DNA from: an uncultured Veillonellaceae bacterium
GTDB taxonomy: Bacteria; Bacillota; Negativicutes; Selenomonadales; Selenomonadaceae
Assembly (NCBI GenBank): GCA_900314825.1
Contig: OMWS01000007.1
Coordinates: forward strand, 1 to 64,000
Length of the DNA: 64,000 nucleotides
Direction of reading: 5' to 3'
Shown here piece after piece: positions 27,704 through 35,858 of this stretch. A program made the translations under genes and the position numbers. Numbering within the stretch: position 1 is the stretch's first letter; each line of letters starts with the position of its first letter. A model generated the notes under the pieces. It ran no database searches and was not told the DNA's origin. It was given only the letters and a program-made list of their open reading frames with translations.

Positions 27704-27732
27704 TTGCAAGGAAGCCGCAGGGGCGATAAAAT
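27704..27732 (+). promoter_or_regulatory. promoter of the restriction-modification pair
   Basis: TTGCAA at 27704-27709 and TAAAAT at 27727-27732 (17-bp spacer) lie 24 bp before the methyltransferase. It is downstream of the late terminator, so the pair can be expressed in the lysogen. Confidence 0.65.
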
Positions 27733-27756
27733 AAGGGGAACAGAAGGAGTGATTGC

Positions 27757-29286
27757 ATGAACAAATCGAATGACGGATGCATTTATACGCGCCCGTGGGT
27801 GGTGGACTTCATGCTGGACGCCTGCGGCTATACGGAACAGCAGCCGCTTTCTGCGTGGCGCGTGGTCGAACCGAGTTGCGGCGAGGGGAGCTTCGTGCTG
27901 CGGATGGCGGAGCGGCTGATTGCTTCGGCGCGGAGGGATGGCGTGGACATGGCACAGCTGAACGATGCGATTCGCGCCTATGATACGGATGCCGGGGCGC
28001 TTGCAGTCGCCCGGGCGAATACGCTGAAACTCTTGGAACATCTGGGCGTCGAAGCGGTGGATGCGGAAGCGCTCGTGGAAGCGTGGTTTGTCCATCAGGA
28101 TTTCATTGAAGCGGAATGCTTGGACGTCGACCTCGTCATCGGGAATCCGCCGTATGTGCGGGCAACGGACATAGACGAGAGTATCCGCGAACGCTATCAG
28201 AACCTCTTGGAGACGTTCACACGCGGCACCGATCTTTACATCGCCTTTTTCGAGAAGGGGTTGAAATCCTTGAAGGAGGGCGGGCGGCTGTGCTTCATCT
28301 GTTCCGACCGGTGGCGGCGGAACCAGTTCGGGGCGAAGCTCCGCGCGTTCATCGCCGCGCATGCGTTCGGCGTGCGGCTGCACTGTCAGATGCACGGCGT
28401 GGATGCGTTCGAGTCGCAAGTGACGGCGTATCCTGCCGTGACGCTCATCGACCGAAGCGGGGAAGCGGCGCGGGAAGTGGTTTGCGATACGCAGTTTGAT
28501 GCGGCAGCGGCGCGGCAGCTTGCCCGTGCGCTTGCGAGGAACGAGGCGGAGGACGGCGCGTCCTATGTTTTCCAGTCGGACGCGCAGGAAGAAAAATATG
28601 CAGGCTGTCCGCTCATCACGGACGCAGGGGTCGAGATCGGCATCGGGATTGCGACGGGGCGTGACAATGTGTTCGTGACGACGGACGAAGATGCAGTCGA
28701 GTCAGAGCGCATGGTCCCGCTCGCGTATGCGCGGGACATCGAAGACAATCAATTTCCCCAGCCGGTGCGTCATTGGCTGGTGAATCCGTGGCAGGACGGG
28801 AAGCTCGTGAACCTTGCGGACTATCCGCGCCTGTCGCAGTATTTTTATGAAAATGAGGCATCGCTCAAAAAACGCCACGTCGCGCAGAAAAAGCCGTCGG
28901 ACTGGTATCGCACGATCGACAAGCTGAAGCCGGGGCTCTGCGAGAGCAAGAAGCTGCTCATCCGCGATATGTCGGACAAGACGGAGCCCATTTACGATGA
29001 CGGCGAGCTCTATCCGCATCACAATCTCTACTGGATGACCTCGGAGACGTGGGATCTCAAAGTGCTCGGCGGCATCCTGATTTCGGATGCGGTGTATGAC
29101 ATGATGTCGCAAAATAGTGTGGATATGCGCGGCGGCGTCATCCGCAACCAGGCGCAGTATCTCCGGAAGCTGCGCGTGCCGCGCTACGAGGGCATATCGC
29201 CCGCCGACCGCGAGGCGCTCCGCCGATCGTTCGAGCGAAACGACCGCGCGGCGGCGAGCAGAATCTGTGAGAGGCTTTACGCATGA
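27757..29286 (+). CDS. N6-adenine DNA methyltransferase of a PaeR7I/XhoI-type system
   Basis: The 509-residue protein has SAM motif I (VVEPSCGEGSFVLRMA, residues 38-53) and catalytic motif IV NPPYVRA near residue 129. The C-terminal half is a target-recognition domain. This is the gamma-class architecture of M.PaeR7I/M.TaqI. The next gene overlaps by 4 bp and is a PaeR7I-like endonuclease, so the predicted target is CTCGAG with adenine methylation. It protects the lysogen from the cognate enzyme. Start follows AGAAGGAG. Confidence 0.88.
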   Translation: MNKSNDGCIYTRPWVVDFMLDACGYTEQQPLSAWRVVEPSCGEGSFVLRMAERLIASARRDGVDMAQLNDAIRAYDTDAGALAVARANTLKLLEHLGVEAVDAEALVEAWFVHQDFIEAECLDVDLVIGNPPYVRATDIDESIRERYQNLLETFTRGTDLYIAFFEKGLKSLKEGGRLCFICSDRWRRNQFGAKLRAFIAAHAFGVRLHCQMHGVDAFESQVTAYPAVTLIDRSGEAAREVVCDTQFDAAAARQLARALARNEAEDGASYVFQSDAQEEKYAGCPLITDAGVEIGIGIATGRDNVFVTTDEDAVESERMVPLAYARDIEDNQFPQPVRHWLVNPWQDGKLVNLADYPRLSQYFYENEASLKKRHVAQKKPSDWYRTIDKLKPGLCESKKLLIRDMSDKTEPIYDDGELYPHHNLYWMTSETWDLKVLGGILISDAVYDMMSQNSVDMRGGVIRNQAQYLRKLRVPRYEGISPADREALRRSFERNDRAAASRICERLYA

Positions 29287-29984
29287 ACGAAGAATTGAAA
29301 CAAATCCTGCTGGACATTTTCCGCTTGGAAACGGCGGCCATGAAAGTGCAGGAAGCGAAAGGCTCGTATGACATCGGACGCCGCTCGGCGGTGACATCGG
29401 GCAAGCATTTTGACCCGCTGGCCGGTTACGTCAGCAGGGAACTTCAGCGGTGCGGCGTCCGGCCGGACGGGATTTTCTGGGAGAAGAACGTGACGATTCC
29501 CGGCTGGTTCCGCGCGAGCAAGCAATGGGATATGCTGGCGTTCGATGGGCGGGATTTGATTGCTGCCATCGAGTTCAAGAGCCTTGGCAGCAGCTACGGG
29601 AACAATCTGAACAACCGCGTCGAGGAAGCGCTCGGATCGGTGTTCGACACGCATCACGCCGTCAAGCATGATTTGTACTTGCGGGAAGGCGGCCTGCCGC
29701 CGATGTTCTGTTATCTCTTGGTCGTGCGGAAGGAAGCGGCTTCGATGCGGACGGTGCGCCCGCGCGAAGTGCCGCATTTCCCGCCGGACAAGGTGTTCGA
29801 CGAGACATCATACCTTGACCGCTGCAAGGTTTTCTGTGACCGCATGCTCCAGGAGCGTGTCTATGATGCCGTCTGGCTCGTGTATGTGGATGCGGAGCAC
29901 GAGACGGTCGAAGAGCCCTTGAAAAGCTTGTCGTATGACCAGTTCATGCATCGCTTGAAAAGCCAGATTGAATTGTTCCAGTAA
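29283..29984 (+). CDS. PaeR7I/XhoI-family type II restriction endonuclease
   Basis: The 233-residue protein contains GRRSAVTSGKHFDPLAGYV and a catalytic region WDMLAFDGRDLIAAIEFKS (D...ExK) matching the PaeR7I/XhoI family, which cuts C^TCGAG. It is translationally coupled to the methyltransferase and followed by two strong terminators, so this is a self-contained two-gene cassette. The likely role is excluding other phages from the lysogen. The specificity is inferred from family, not tested. Confidence 0.85.
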   Translation: MNEELKQILLDIFRLETAAMKVQEAKGSYDIGRRSAVTSGKHFDPLAGYVSRELQRCGVRPDGIFWEKNVTIPGWFRASKQWDMLAFDGRDLIAAIEFKSLGSSYGNNLNNRVEEALGSVFDTHHAVKHDLYLREGGLPPMFCYLLVVRKEAASMRTVRPREVPHFPPDKVFDETSYLDRCKVFCDRMLQERVYDAVWLVYVDAEHETVEEPLKSLSYDQFMHRLKSQIELFQ

Positions 29985-30010
29985 AAAGGTGGATTCGTAG
30001 AATTACATAG

Positions 30011-30092
30011 AAGGACGTTGCAAATCGCAGCGTCCTTTTTTCGTGCACGCAAAAAAAGCCGCCGCAGGATTTTGCTTCCTGCGACGGCTTTC
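30011..30092 (+). terminator. two intrinsic terminators
   Basis: The first hairpin AGGACGTTGC-AAATC-GCAGCGTCCT with TTTTTT ends at 30041. The second, GCCGCCGCAGGA-TTTTGCT-TCCTGCGACGGC, is flanked by A7 and TTTC at 30051-30092. The second can also end the leftward DUF1659-DUF2922 transcript. Confidence 0.85.
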
Positions 30093-30123
30093 TCTATGGT
30101 GAAACGAGCGGATGCAGCTCACG

Positions 30124-30336
30124 TCATGCGAGCTCGATGCGCTCGTAGTTCTCGATGTACGCGTCCTTCACGCCCGTGGCGAGCGAACCGCCCGAGCAGA
30201 CGAAGTCTTTCGCGACCATCGTGCTGGTCGCCGCCTGGACTTCGGCCTTCGTGAGGCCGTCCTTCGGGTCGGCGATGTTGTACGTCGAGGTCTTGATACC
30301 GTCATAATCGAAGACGATTTTCAGCGTTTTTGCCAT
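30124..30336 (-). CDS. DUF2922 family small protein
   Basis: A 70-residue protein of the DUF2922 type: MAKTLKIVFDYDGIKTSTYN with a conserved D-P-K-x-G-L-T segment. Function unknown. It is always near a DUF1659 gene in Firmicutes; here that gene is 43 bp upstream on the same strand. Ribosome site GAAAGGAGGTG. It lies opposite to the main phage direction. Confidence 0.85.
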   Translation of the reverse strand: MAKTLKIVFDYDGIKTSTYNIADPKDGLTKAEVQAATSTMVAKDFVCSGGSLATGVKDAYIENYERIELA

Positions 30337-30379
30337 CGTGCTTCACCTCCTTTCTTCCTGCGCGTGGACGTGGCCAGGC

Positions 30380-30607
30380 TTATGCCTCTTCGTAGAGGTT
30401 CGCCTTGTCGATGCGCTGGATCGTCTCGACGTCGTGCGTCTGGAGCTGGCCGAGCGCGACACCGACATTATACATGTCCGTGTCAGAGACGGCGGGGTTC
30501 ACTGCGGAGAACGAGTGCGACTTCGTGATGGCCTTGCCATTCGATGCCGTGCCCGTCACGACTTTGAGGACGAGCTGCGTCTTCTGGTCTTCTTTCGTGA
30601 CTGCCAT
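30380..30607 (-). CDS. DUF1659 family small protein
   Basis: A 75-residue DUF1659-like protein with SHSFSAVNPAVSDTDMYNVG and a VETIQRIDKANLYEEA end. Function unknown in the family. It starts at the CAT 30605-30607 with AAGGAGG upstream. The DUF1659-DUF2922 pair is leftward and shares an 86-bp divergent gap with the rightward sigma gene at 30694, so the two units may be regulated together. Confidence 0.85.
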   Translation of the reverse strand: MAVTKEDQKTQLVLKVVTGTASNGKAITKSHSFSAVNPAVSDTDMYNVGVALGQLQTHDVETIQRIDKANLYEEA

Positions 30608-30693
30608 GTGTAACACCTCCTTCGTTTTGCGTTTCATCAAGAAATATGCCGAGGAAGCATGAATCAAGTTACACCGGCAGGAGGAGGGAAGCC

Positions 30694-31254
30694 ATGCAAG
30701 GATTATCGCAGGAAGAAGAACGTGGATTGATTCGAGGGGCGCAGGAGGGGAAGCGCGAGGACATGGAGCGGATCGTGGAGCAATACTGGCCGCTGGTTCT
30801 CGCCGCAGGGCATCAGCGGCAGGTGCGGACGATGGCAGAAGACGCAAAGGGCGCGGCGGCGGAAGAACTCGTGCGTTCCGTGCTCGCGTTCGATGCCAGT
30901 CGTGGCGTGCCGTTTGCGGCGTTCGCGAAGGTGCGCGTGTACGGCGCGGTGTCGCATCTTCTTCGCAAGGCGGCGAGGACGTGGGAGCACGAGTGTGCGC
31001 CGTGCGACATGGAAGTGATGGAGCGCATCGCGGGGACGGAGACGCTGGACGCGAGCGACGCACGGCTGACCGTCGCGCCGCTCCTCGAACGGCTCGATGC
31101 AGTAGAGCGGCGCGTGATTGTGCTTCTCTACGAGGAAGAACGTTCAACGTACGAAGCGGCTCAGACCCTCGGCGTTTCACAATCGAAGATCGCACGGGTG
31201 AAGCGGCGGGCGCTTGCGAAGCTCCGTGCGGCGATGGAAGGAAGCGGGCGTTGA
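30694..31254 (+). CDS. sigma-70 family RNA polymerase sigma factor
   Basis: The 186-residue protein has a region 2-like part (AFDASRGVPFAAFAKVRVYG then AVSHLLRKAAR) and a region 4 HTH (STYEAAQTLGVSQSKIARVK). It is a minimal sigma factor of the sort carried by mobile elements. ATG 30694 follows GGAGGAGGG. The amidase gene starts 28 bp downstream, so the two are probably co-transcribed. Target promoters are unknown; the repeated cassette promoters nearby are candidates. Confidence 0.82.
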   Translation: MQGLSQEEERGLIRGAQEGKREDMERIVEQYWPLVLAAGHQRQVRTMAEDAKGAAAEELVRSVLAFDASRGVPFAAFAKVRVYGAVSHLLRKAARTWEHECAPCDMEVMERIAGTETLDASDARLTVAPLLERLDAVERRVIVLLYEEERSTYEAAQTLGVSQSKIARVKRRALAKLRAAMEGSGR

Positions 31255-31282
31255 ATCGCCCGGAGAATGAAAGGAGAACATC

Positions 31283-31834
31283 ATGCGAGTCTTTTTGAAT
31301 CCCGGTCACGATACGACCTATGACAGCGGCGCGGTGCATCCGCGCACGAGCTTGCGCGAATGCGACGTTGCCGCCGAGGTCGGCGGGCTCGTGCAAGGGT
31401 ATCTCGAACAGGCGGGCTGCGAGGTGGCGGTCGTGCAGAGCGATAATCTCAACGGCGAATCGCCGTGGCTGCCGTGCGTCGTGCAGTCGGCGAACGCTTG
31501 GCCTGCTGATATTTTCGTGAGCTTGCATTGCAACGCCGCGAAAGGACAGGCGCGGGGAACGGAGACGTTGGCGTTTGCGATGGGCGGCGAATCGGAGACG
31601 CTGGCGCGGTGCATCCAGCAACAGATCGTGGATGCCGTCGGCACGGTCGATCGCGGCGTGAAGGAACGCCCTGACCTCTGCGTCCTGCGGCGCACGGATA
31701 TGCCCGCCGTGCTCGTCGAGATGGCGTTCATCGACAACGACGAGGACGCCCGCCTTTTGACGGAACAAACAGATGAAATCGCCCGAGCGATCGCCCGTGG
31801 CGTGACGGACTACGAACAGGAGGCACTTGAATGA
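31283..31834 (+). CDS. N-acetylmuramoyl-L-alanine amidase (Amidase_3), endolysin candidate
   Basis: The 183-residue catalytic domain has the zinc ligands of the Amidase_3 family: NPGHDTTYDSGAVHP (His), the ECDVA glutamate, FVSLHCNAAKG (His), and the catalytic Glu in VLVEMAFIDND. It cleaves the amide between MurNAc and the stem peptide. No signal peptide or cell-wall-binding domain is visible, so export would need a holin. It is far from the holin at 54684 but overlaps a small hydrophobic-tailed protein gene. Confidence 0.92.
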   Translation: MRVFLNPGHDTTYDSGAVHPRTSLRECDVAAEVGGLVQGYLEQAGCEVAVVQSDNLNGESPWLPCVVQSANAWPADIFVSLHCNAAKGQARGTETLAFAMGGESETLARCIQQQIVDAVGTVDRGVKERPDLCVLRRTDMPAVLVEMAFIDNDEDARLLTEQTDEIARAIARGVTDYEQEALE

Positions 31835-32109
31835 AAATCGACATGGTGAAGCAGGAGCTCAAGAACCGCATCGGGGACTTCGTGCAGGACGAGGCGAAGG
31901 CCGCGACGGTCGTGTGGCTGAAGGACAAGGCGCTGCCCGCCGTGCAGGACGTGGCGGATGCCTACACGGCGGCGCTCAAAGCGTCGGCGGCGGACGAGAC
32001 GGGCTGGTGCAGATTTCGCGACGCGATTTTCCTGCCGGGGCTCGTGGACGCCGCGCTCTGGCTCGTGGGCAAGGCGCTCGGCGAAATGGCGGCGCGGCAG
32101 GGAGCGTGA
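31831..32109 (+). CDS. small protein coupled to the amidase
   Basis: A 92-residue protein overlapping the amidase stop (ATGA). Its second half, ADETGWCRFRDAIFLP followed by a hydrophobic helix, matches the protein at 182-463. The hydrophobic C-terminal stretch (GLVDAALWLVGKAL) could be membrane-associated. I do not recognise a family. A lysis-helper role is only an inference from position. Confidence 0.7.
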   Translation: MKIDMVKQELKNRIGDFVQDEAKAATVVWLKDKALPAVQDVADAYTAALKASAADETGWCRFRDAIFLPGLVDAALWLVGKALGEMAARQGA

Positions 32110-32112
32110 CGG

Positions 32113-33528
32113 ATGGCAGGGGATTTGACGCTCGGCAGCCTGTTTGACGGCAGCGGCGGCTTTCCGCTCGGCGGGCTCCTCGCGGGCATCCGCCCCGTGT
32201 GGTCTTCCGAGATCGAGCCGTTCGCCATCCGCGTCACGACGAAGCGCCTGCCGTTTGTGAAACACTACGGCGATATTCGGACGCTCAAAGGGGACGAGCT
32301 CGAACCTGTCGACATTTTGACGATGGGCTCGCCTTGCCAGGACATTTCCATCGCGGGCAGGCGCGAGGGGCTGGCGGGCAGCCGGTCGGGACTTTTCTAC
32401 GAGGGCATCCGCATCGCGGAGGAAATGAGGAGGGCAACGCATGGAAGCAAGCCGAGATACATCGTCTGGGAGAACGTGTACGGCGCGTTCTCGAGCAACG
32501 GCGGGGCCGACTTCGCCGCCGTCCTCGCGGCGTTCGCGGGCCTTGCGGGCGAAGCCGTGGCTGCTCCTCGACCTGCGAAATGGACAGGGGCAGGAGAGAT
32601 TGTGGGTGACCGTTTCTCCGTCGCATGGCGGCTCCTCGACGCGCAGTACTGGGGAGTGCCCCAGAGAAGACGTCGCGTCTACCTTGTCGCAAATCTTGCT
32701 GGCGGGCGTGCCGGAAAAGTACTGTTTGACTCCGAGGGCGTGTCTGGGTATTCTCCGCAGGGCTTCCGCTCGTGGCAAAGAACTGCCAGCGCTGCTCAAA
32801 GCGGCGCTGAAGCGGCAGGCGGGGAGATAAAGGAAACGCCGAAGACGCTGCAAATCCGTGCGGGCTGCGAGGGCGGCGGCAAAGGCCCGCTCGTGCAGGA
32901 TGACAAGAGCGCGACGCTCACCTGCGTGAACAGCCAGACGCTGTTCCAGCCGAAGGTCTATGGCGTGTGCTCGAAGTCGAGTTTCGCGATGCTCTCGGAC
33001 AATCCGCGAGCAGGCTTTTACGAAGCCGAAACTGCCCGCACGCTTGATACGCGAGGGCCGACACCGGCGCGAAACCAAGGCGGGATGGCCGTTGTGGAAT
33101 CCGTGCCGCCCGCCTACGCGACGAGCAAAAACTCGTTTCATCTCGACGTGCAAAAGGACGTGGCGGATACGCTCGTGGCCGTTGACTACAAAGACCCACC
33201 GCGCGTCCTCGCAGATCCCTACTATATCGTGCGGAAACTCACACCGACCGAGTGTGCCCGATTGCAGGGCTTCCCCGATGGCTGGTGCAAAGCACTCGGC
33301 ACGGCGGAGCCGACGGCAGAGGACATCGCGTTCTGGGCGGACGTTTTTGAGACATACCGCAAGGCGCTCGGCAAAACCACGAAGCCGAAGACCGAGCGGC
33401 AGATTGCGAAGTGGCTGAAGCAACCGCACACGGACAGCGCGGAGTACCGCCTCTGGGGCAACGGCGTGGCGCTGCCGTGCGTGTATTTCGTGCTGGCGGG
33501 CATCGCCTGGGCGGACGGCCTGCCGTGA
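32113..33528 (+). CDS. orphan C5-cytosine DNA methyltransferase
   Basis: The 471-residue enzyme has motif I (SLFDGSGGFPLGG), the catalytic PCQ motif IV (GSPCQDISIAG, residue about 75), ENV motif VI (WENVYGAFSSN), motif VIII (QRRRRV) and motif X (GNGVALP). A variable target-recognition region lies between about residues 220 and 380. No endonuclease is adjacent, so it is a solitary phage methyltransferase, probably for evading host restriction. It starts three bases after the preceding stop. Specificity cannot be read from sequence. Confidence 0.92.
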   Translation: MAGDLTLGSLFDGSGGFPLGGLLAGIRPVWSSEIEPFAIRVTTKRLPFVKHYGDIRTLKGDELEPVDILTMGSPCQDISIAGRREGLAGSRSGLFYEGIRIAEEMRRATHGSKPRYIVWENVYGAFSSNGGADFAAVLAAFAGLAGEAVAAPRPAKWTGAGEIVGDRFSVAWRLLDAQYWGVPQRRRRVYLVANLAGGRAGKVLFDSEGVSGYSPQGFRSWQRTASAAQSGAEAAGGEIKETPKTLQIRAGCEGGGKGPLVQDDKSATLTCVNSQTLFQPKVYGVCSKSSFAMLSDNPRAGFYEAETARTLDTRGPTPARNQGGMAVVESVPPAYATSKNSFHLDVQKDVADTLVAVDYKDPPRVLADPYYIVRKLTPTECARLQGFPDGWCKALGTAEPTAEDIAFWADVFETYRKALGKTTKPKTERQIAKWLKQPHTDSAEYRLWGNGVALPCVYFVLAGIAWADGLP

Positions 33529-33530
33529 TT

Positions 33531-33584
33531 GTATACAACACAAGCTCCTTGCTATTTCTCCCGAACAGAGTGATGAATGTAGTC
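33531..33584 (+). promoter_or_regulatory. cassette promoter repeat, copy A
   Basis: GTATAC, then CTTGCTATTTC, N7, CAGAGTGATGAATG. TTGCTA serves as -35 and the TGAT region as a weaker -10. It directly precedes the 33609-34702 gene pair. Shares order and spacing with copies B-F. Confidence 0.65.
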
Positions 33585-33608
33585 AGAAAAACAAGGGAGG
33601 AACGTACC

Positions 33609-34454
33609 ATGGAAATCAAGTACAACGCAACCGGCGCACGCCGCAAGGAACTCGTCAAGGCTATCGCGGCCATTTTGGGCGCGAAGCCCGTCTACCTCGG
33701 CACGCCGAGCTTCGCCTACCAGGTCGGGGACATCGAGGTCACGCGGGACGGCGCGCTCCGCCTGCCGGACGGGATGGCAGCACAGCCGCTCGCGGAAGCT
33801 CTCGCGAAAGCGGGCTTCCACTACGAAGGAGAGGATGCCATGAACATGGCAGAAGAAGCAGGCGGCGAGGCGGATGCCAATGAAGCCGCTACGGAAGAAA
33901 CGCCGCAAGATGTCGCGGCGGGAGCGCCAGCATTGGAAGATGTGGAGCGCCCGGCTGCGGAGGACGAGGGAACGGCGGTGGAGCCGCCTGCCGTCGCGCA
34001 GGACGGGGGCATTGGCCTCACGGTGGAACTGCCTGCCGCGCAGGTGAACGTCGAACTCGTCGAAAAGCTCCTCGAAGCAAAAGGCGGGCTCATCCGCAAG
34101 GCGCTCGGCGTGACGGAGCTCCCGGTCGAAACGCACGAGGACAAGGTCGCGTTCCCTTGGTTCGCCAAGCAGCCGCCCGAGGACGAGCGCAAAGCAACCA
34201 TCGCGTTCCTCGCCCACCTCGCCGCCTTTTCGAAGCACGCGAAGCGCGTGACGGCGAAAGCGAAGCCGGTCGCGAACGAGAAGTACGCTTTCCGCTGCTT
34301 CCTCCTGCGCCTCGGCTTCATCGGGAAGGAATGGAAGGACGAGCGTAAGACGCTTCTCAAGAATCTCTCGGGCTCCTCGGCCTTCCGTGACGGCCAGCCG
34401 CACGAACGCGAGCAGGGGAGCGAGGCCGAGCAGGCGCAGGAGGTGACGGCATGA
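33609..34454 (+). CDS. phage 'virulence-related' type protein with shared C-terminal module
   Basis: The 281-residue protein has an N-terminal domain (KELVKAIAAILGAKPVYLGT then PSFAYQVGD), a low-complexity Ala/Glu/Pro linker (about residues 80-145), and a C-terminal module KYAFRCFLLRLGFIGKEWK ending in AFRDG. That module recurs at the end of the amidoligase at 34824-35765. N-terminal parts like this are loosely annotated as virulence-related in Firmicutes phages; the real role is unknown. ATG 33609 follows GGGAGGAACG. Confidence 0.7.
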   Translation: MEIKYNATGARRKELVKAIAAILGAKPVYLGTPSFAYQVGDIEVTRDGALRLPDGMAAQPLAEALAKAGFHYEGEDAMNMAEEAGGEADANEAATEETPQDVAAGAPALEDVERPAAEDEGTAVEPPAVAQDGGIGLTVELPAAQVNVELVEKLLEAKGGLIRKALGVTELPVETHEDKVAFPWFAKQPPEDERKATIAFLAHLAAFSKHAKRVTAKAKPVANEKYAFRCFLLRLGFIGKEWKDERKTLLKNLSGSSAFRDGQPHEREQGSEAEQAQEVTA

Positions 34455-34702
34455 ACCGGCCATCAAAGGCCCGGCTGGAGCGCCTGCGCAGGGCGTTCCC
34501 GCCGGGCCGGCGCGTGCGGCTCGTACGCATGGAGGACGCGCAAGCGCCGCCCGCAGGGACGTGCGGGACGGTGCGCTGCGTGGACGATCTCGGGAGCATC
34601 CACATCGCCTGGGACACGGGCGGGAGCCTTGCCGCGTTGGACGGCGAGGACGTGGTAGAGCGGCTCGACAAGCGGGTCAACGACGATTTCGGGAACGCCT
34701 GA
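34451..34702 (+). CDS. DUF4314 domain protein
   Basis: The 83-residue protein shows the DUF4314 pattern: FPPGRRVRLVRMEDAQAPPA, then GTCGTVRCVDDLGSIHIAWD. The fold is probably a small SH3-like barrel. Such proteins are common in Firmicutes phages and conjugative elements; function unknown. It overlaps the preceding gene by ATGA and belongs to the first promoter cassette. Confidence 0.85.
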   Translation: MNRPSKARLERLRRAFPPGRRVRLVRMEDAQAPPAGTCGTVRCVDDLGSIHIAWDTGGSLAALDGEDVVERLDKRVNDDFGNA

Positions 34703-34766
34703 GTATACACGAGAATCCCTCTCAATTCGCTTGCTATTTCTGTGCTTCAGAGTGATATATAGACAC
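34703..34766 (+). promoter_or_regulatory. cassette promoter repeat, copy B
   Basis: GTATACACGAGAATC then CGCTTGCTATTTC, N7, CAGAGTGATATATAGAC. -35 TTGCTA and -10 GATATA are 17 bp apart. It drives the amidoligase-cyclotransferase cassette. A GGGGC-AAC-GCCCC hairpin follows at about 34776. Confidence 0.75.
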
Positions 34767-34823
34767 AACGAAAGGGGCAACGCCCCGAAGAGCACACCCA
34801 GCAAGCGAATGGAGGAACCCACC

Positions 34824-35765
34824 ATGAACGAGAAGCTCATCCAGCAAGTCGAAACCATGAAGACGCAGACCATCGGCGTCGAGGTCGAGATGAACCACAT
34901 CGAGCGCCGCAAAGCCGCCCGCATCGCCGCCGACTACTTCGGAACGCAGCGCTACAAGAACACGGCGGAGCGCAACGGCTACAGCACCTGGAGCGCCTGG
35001 GACGCGGACGGCAGGGAATGGAAATTCCAGAAGGACGTTTCCATCGCCGGCCCGGACGGCGAGAAATGCGAACTGGTGACGCCCATCCTCCACTACGAGG
35101 ACATCGGGACGCTCCAGGAGCTCTGCCGCCGCCTCCGCAAGGCCGGCGCGAAGAGCGACGCAAGCCGGGGCTGCGGCGTCCACATCCACATCGGTGCGGG
35201 CAAGCACACGCCGCACACGCTCCGCAACCTCGCGAACATCATGGCGAGCCACGAACGCCTCCTCGCCGACGCCCTCCAGCTCGATGCCGGACGCGTCGAC
35301 CGCTACTGCCGCACGGTCGACCCCGAGTTCCTGCGCCTCCTCAACAAAGAGAAGCCGCGCACCATGCGGGCGCTGGCGGGCCTCTGGTACACCTCGCAGG
35401 GCGAAAGCTACGGACGCCACCAGCATTACAACGGCAGCCGCTACCATATGCTGAACCTGCACGCCACCTTCACGAAAGGCACAATCGAGTTCCGCCTCTT
35501 CCAATTCGACACGCCGGACGGCGAGCGCAAGGGCGGCATCCACGCAGGGCAGCTCAAGAGCTACATCCAGCTTTGCCTGGCGCTCAGCCAGATGGCCCTC
35601 GCGGTCACGAAGGCGAGCCCGAAGGAACAGCAGAAGGAGAACCCCAAGTACGCGATGCGCACCTGGCTCCTCCGCCTCGGCTTCATTGGGGACGAATTCA
35701 AGACCGCCCGCGACTTCCTGACGAGGAACCTCGCAGGCGATACCGCCTTCCGCCACGGGCGCTGA
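34824..35765 (+). CDS. amidoligase family enzyme (Amidoligase_2-like)
   Basis: The 313-residue protein matches phage amidoligases with a glutamine-synthetase-like/COOH-NH2 ligase fold: an N-terminal TIGVEVEMNHI metal-binding strand, GCGVHIHIGAGKHTP, and TKGTIEFRLFQFDTPDG. These enzymes are predicted to join amino groups to carboxylates with ATP, forming gamma-glutamyl-like or isopeptide bonds. The next gene encodes a gamma-glutamylcyclotransferase-like protein that could reverse or trim such bonds. The C-terminus (KYAMRTWLLRLGFIGDEFK) is shared with the protein at 33609. The substrate is unknown. Confidence 0.8.
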   Translation: MNEKLIQQVETMKTQTIGVEVEMNHIERRKAARIAADYFGTQRYKNTAERNGYSTWSAWDADGREWKFQKDVSIAGPDGEKCELVTPILHYEDIGTLQELCRRLRKAGAKSDASRGCGVHIHIGAGKHTPHTLRNLANIMASHERLLADALQLDAGRVDRYCRTVDPEFLRLLNKEKPRTMRALAGLWYTSQGESYGRHQHYNGSRYHMLNLHATFTKGTIEFRLFQFDTPDGERKGGIHAGQLKSYIQLCLALSQMALAVTKASPKEQQKENPKYAMRTWLLRLGFIGDEFKTARDFLTRNLAGDTAFRHGR

Positions 35766-35858
35766 GCCACCGCAGGAGCTAGCCTCCTGCCACCTAGAGC
35801 CGCGAAAGCGGCCTTGAGGTGGTAGAAGGGTATCCCCTTCGGAAAGGAGAAACCAACC

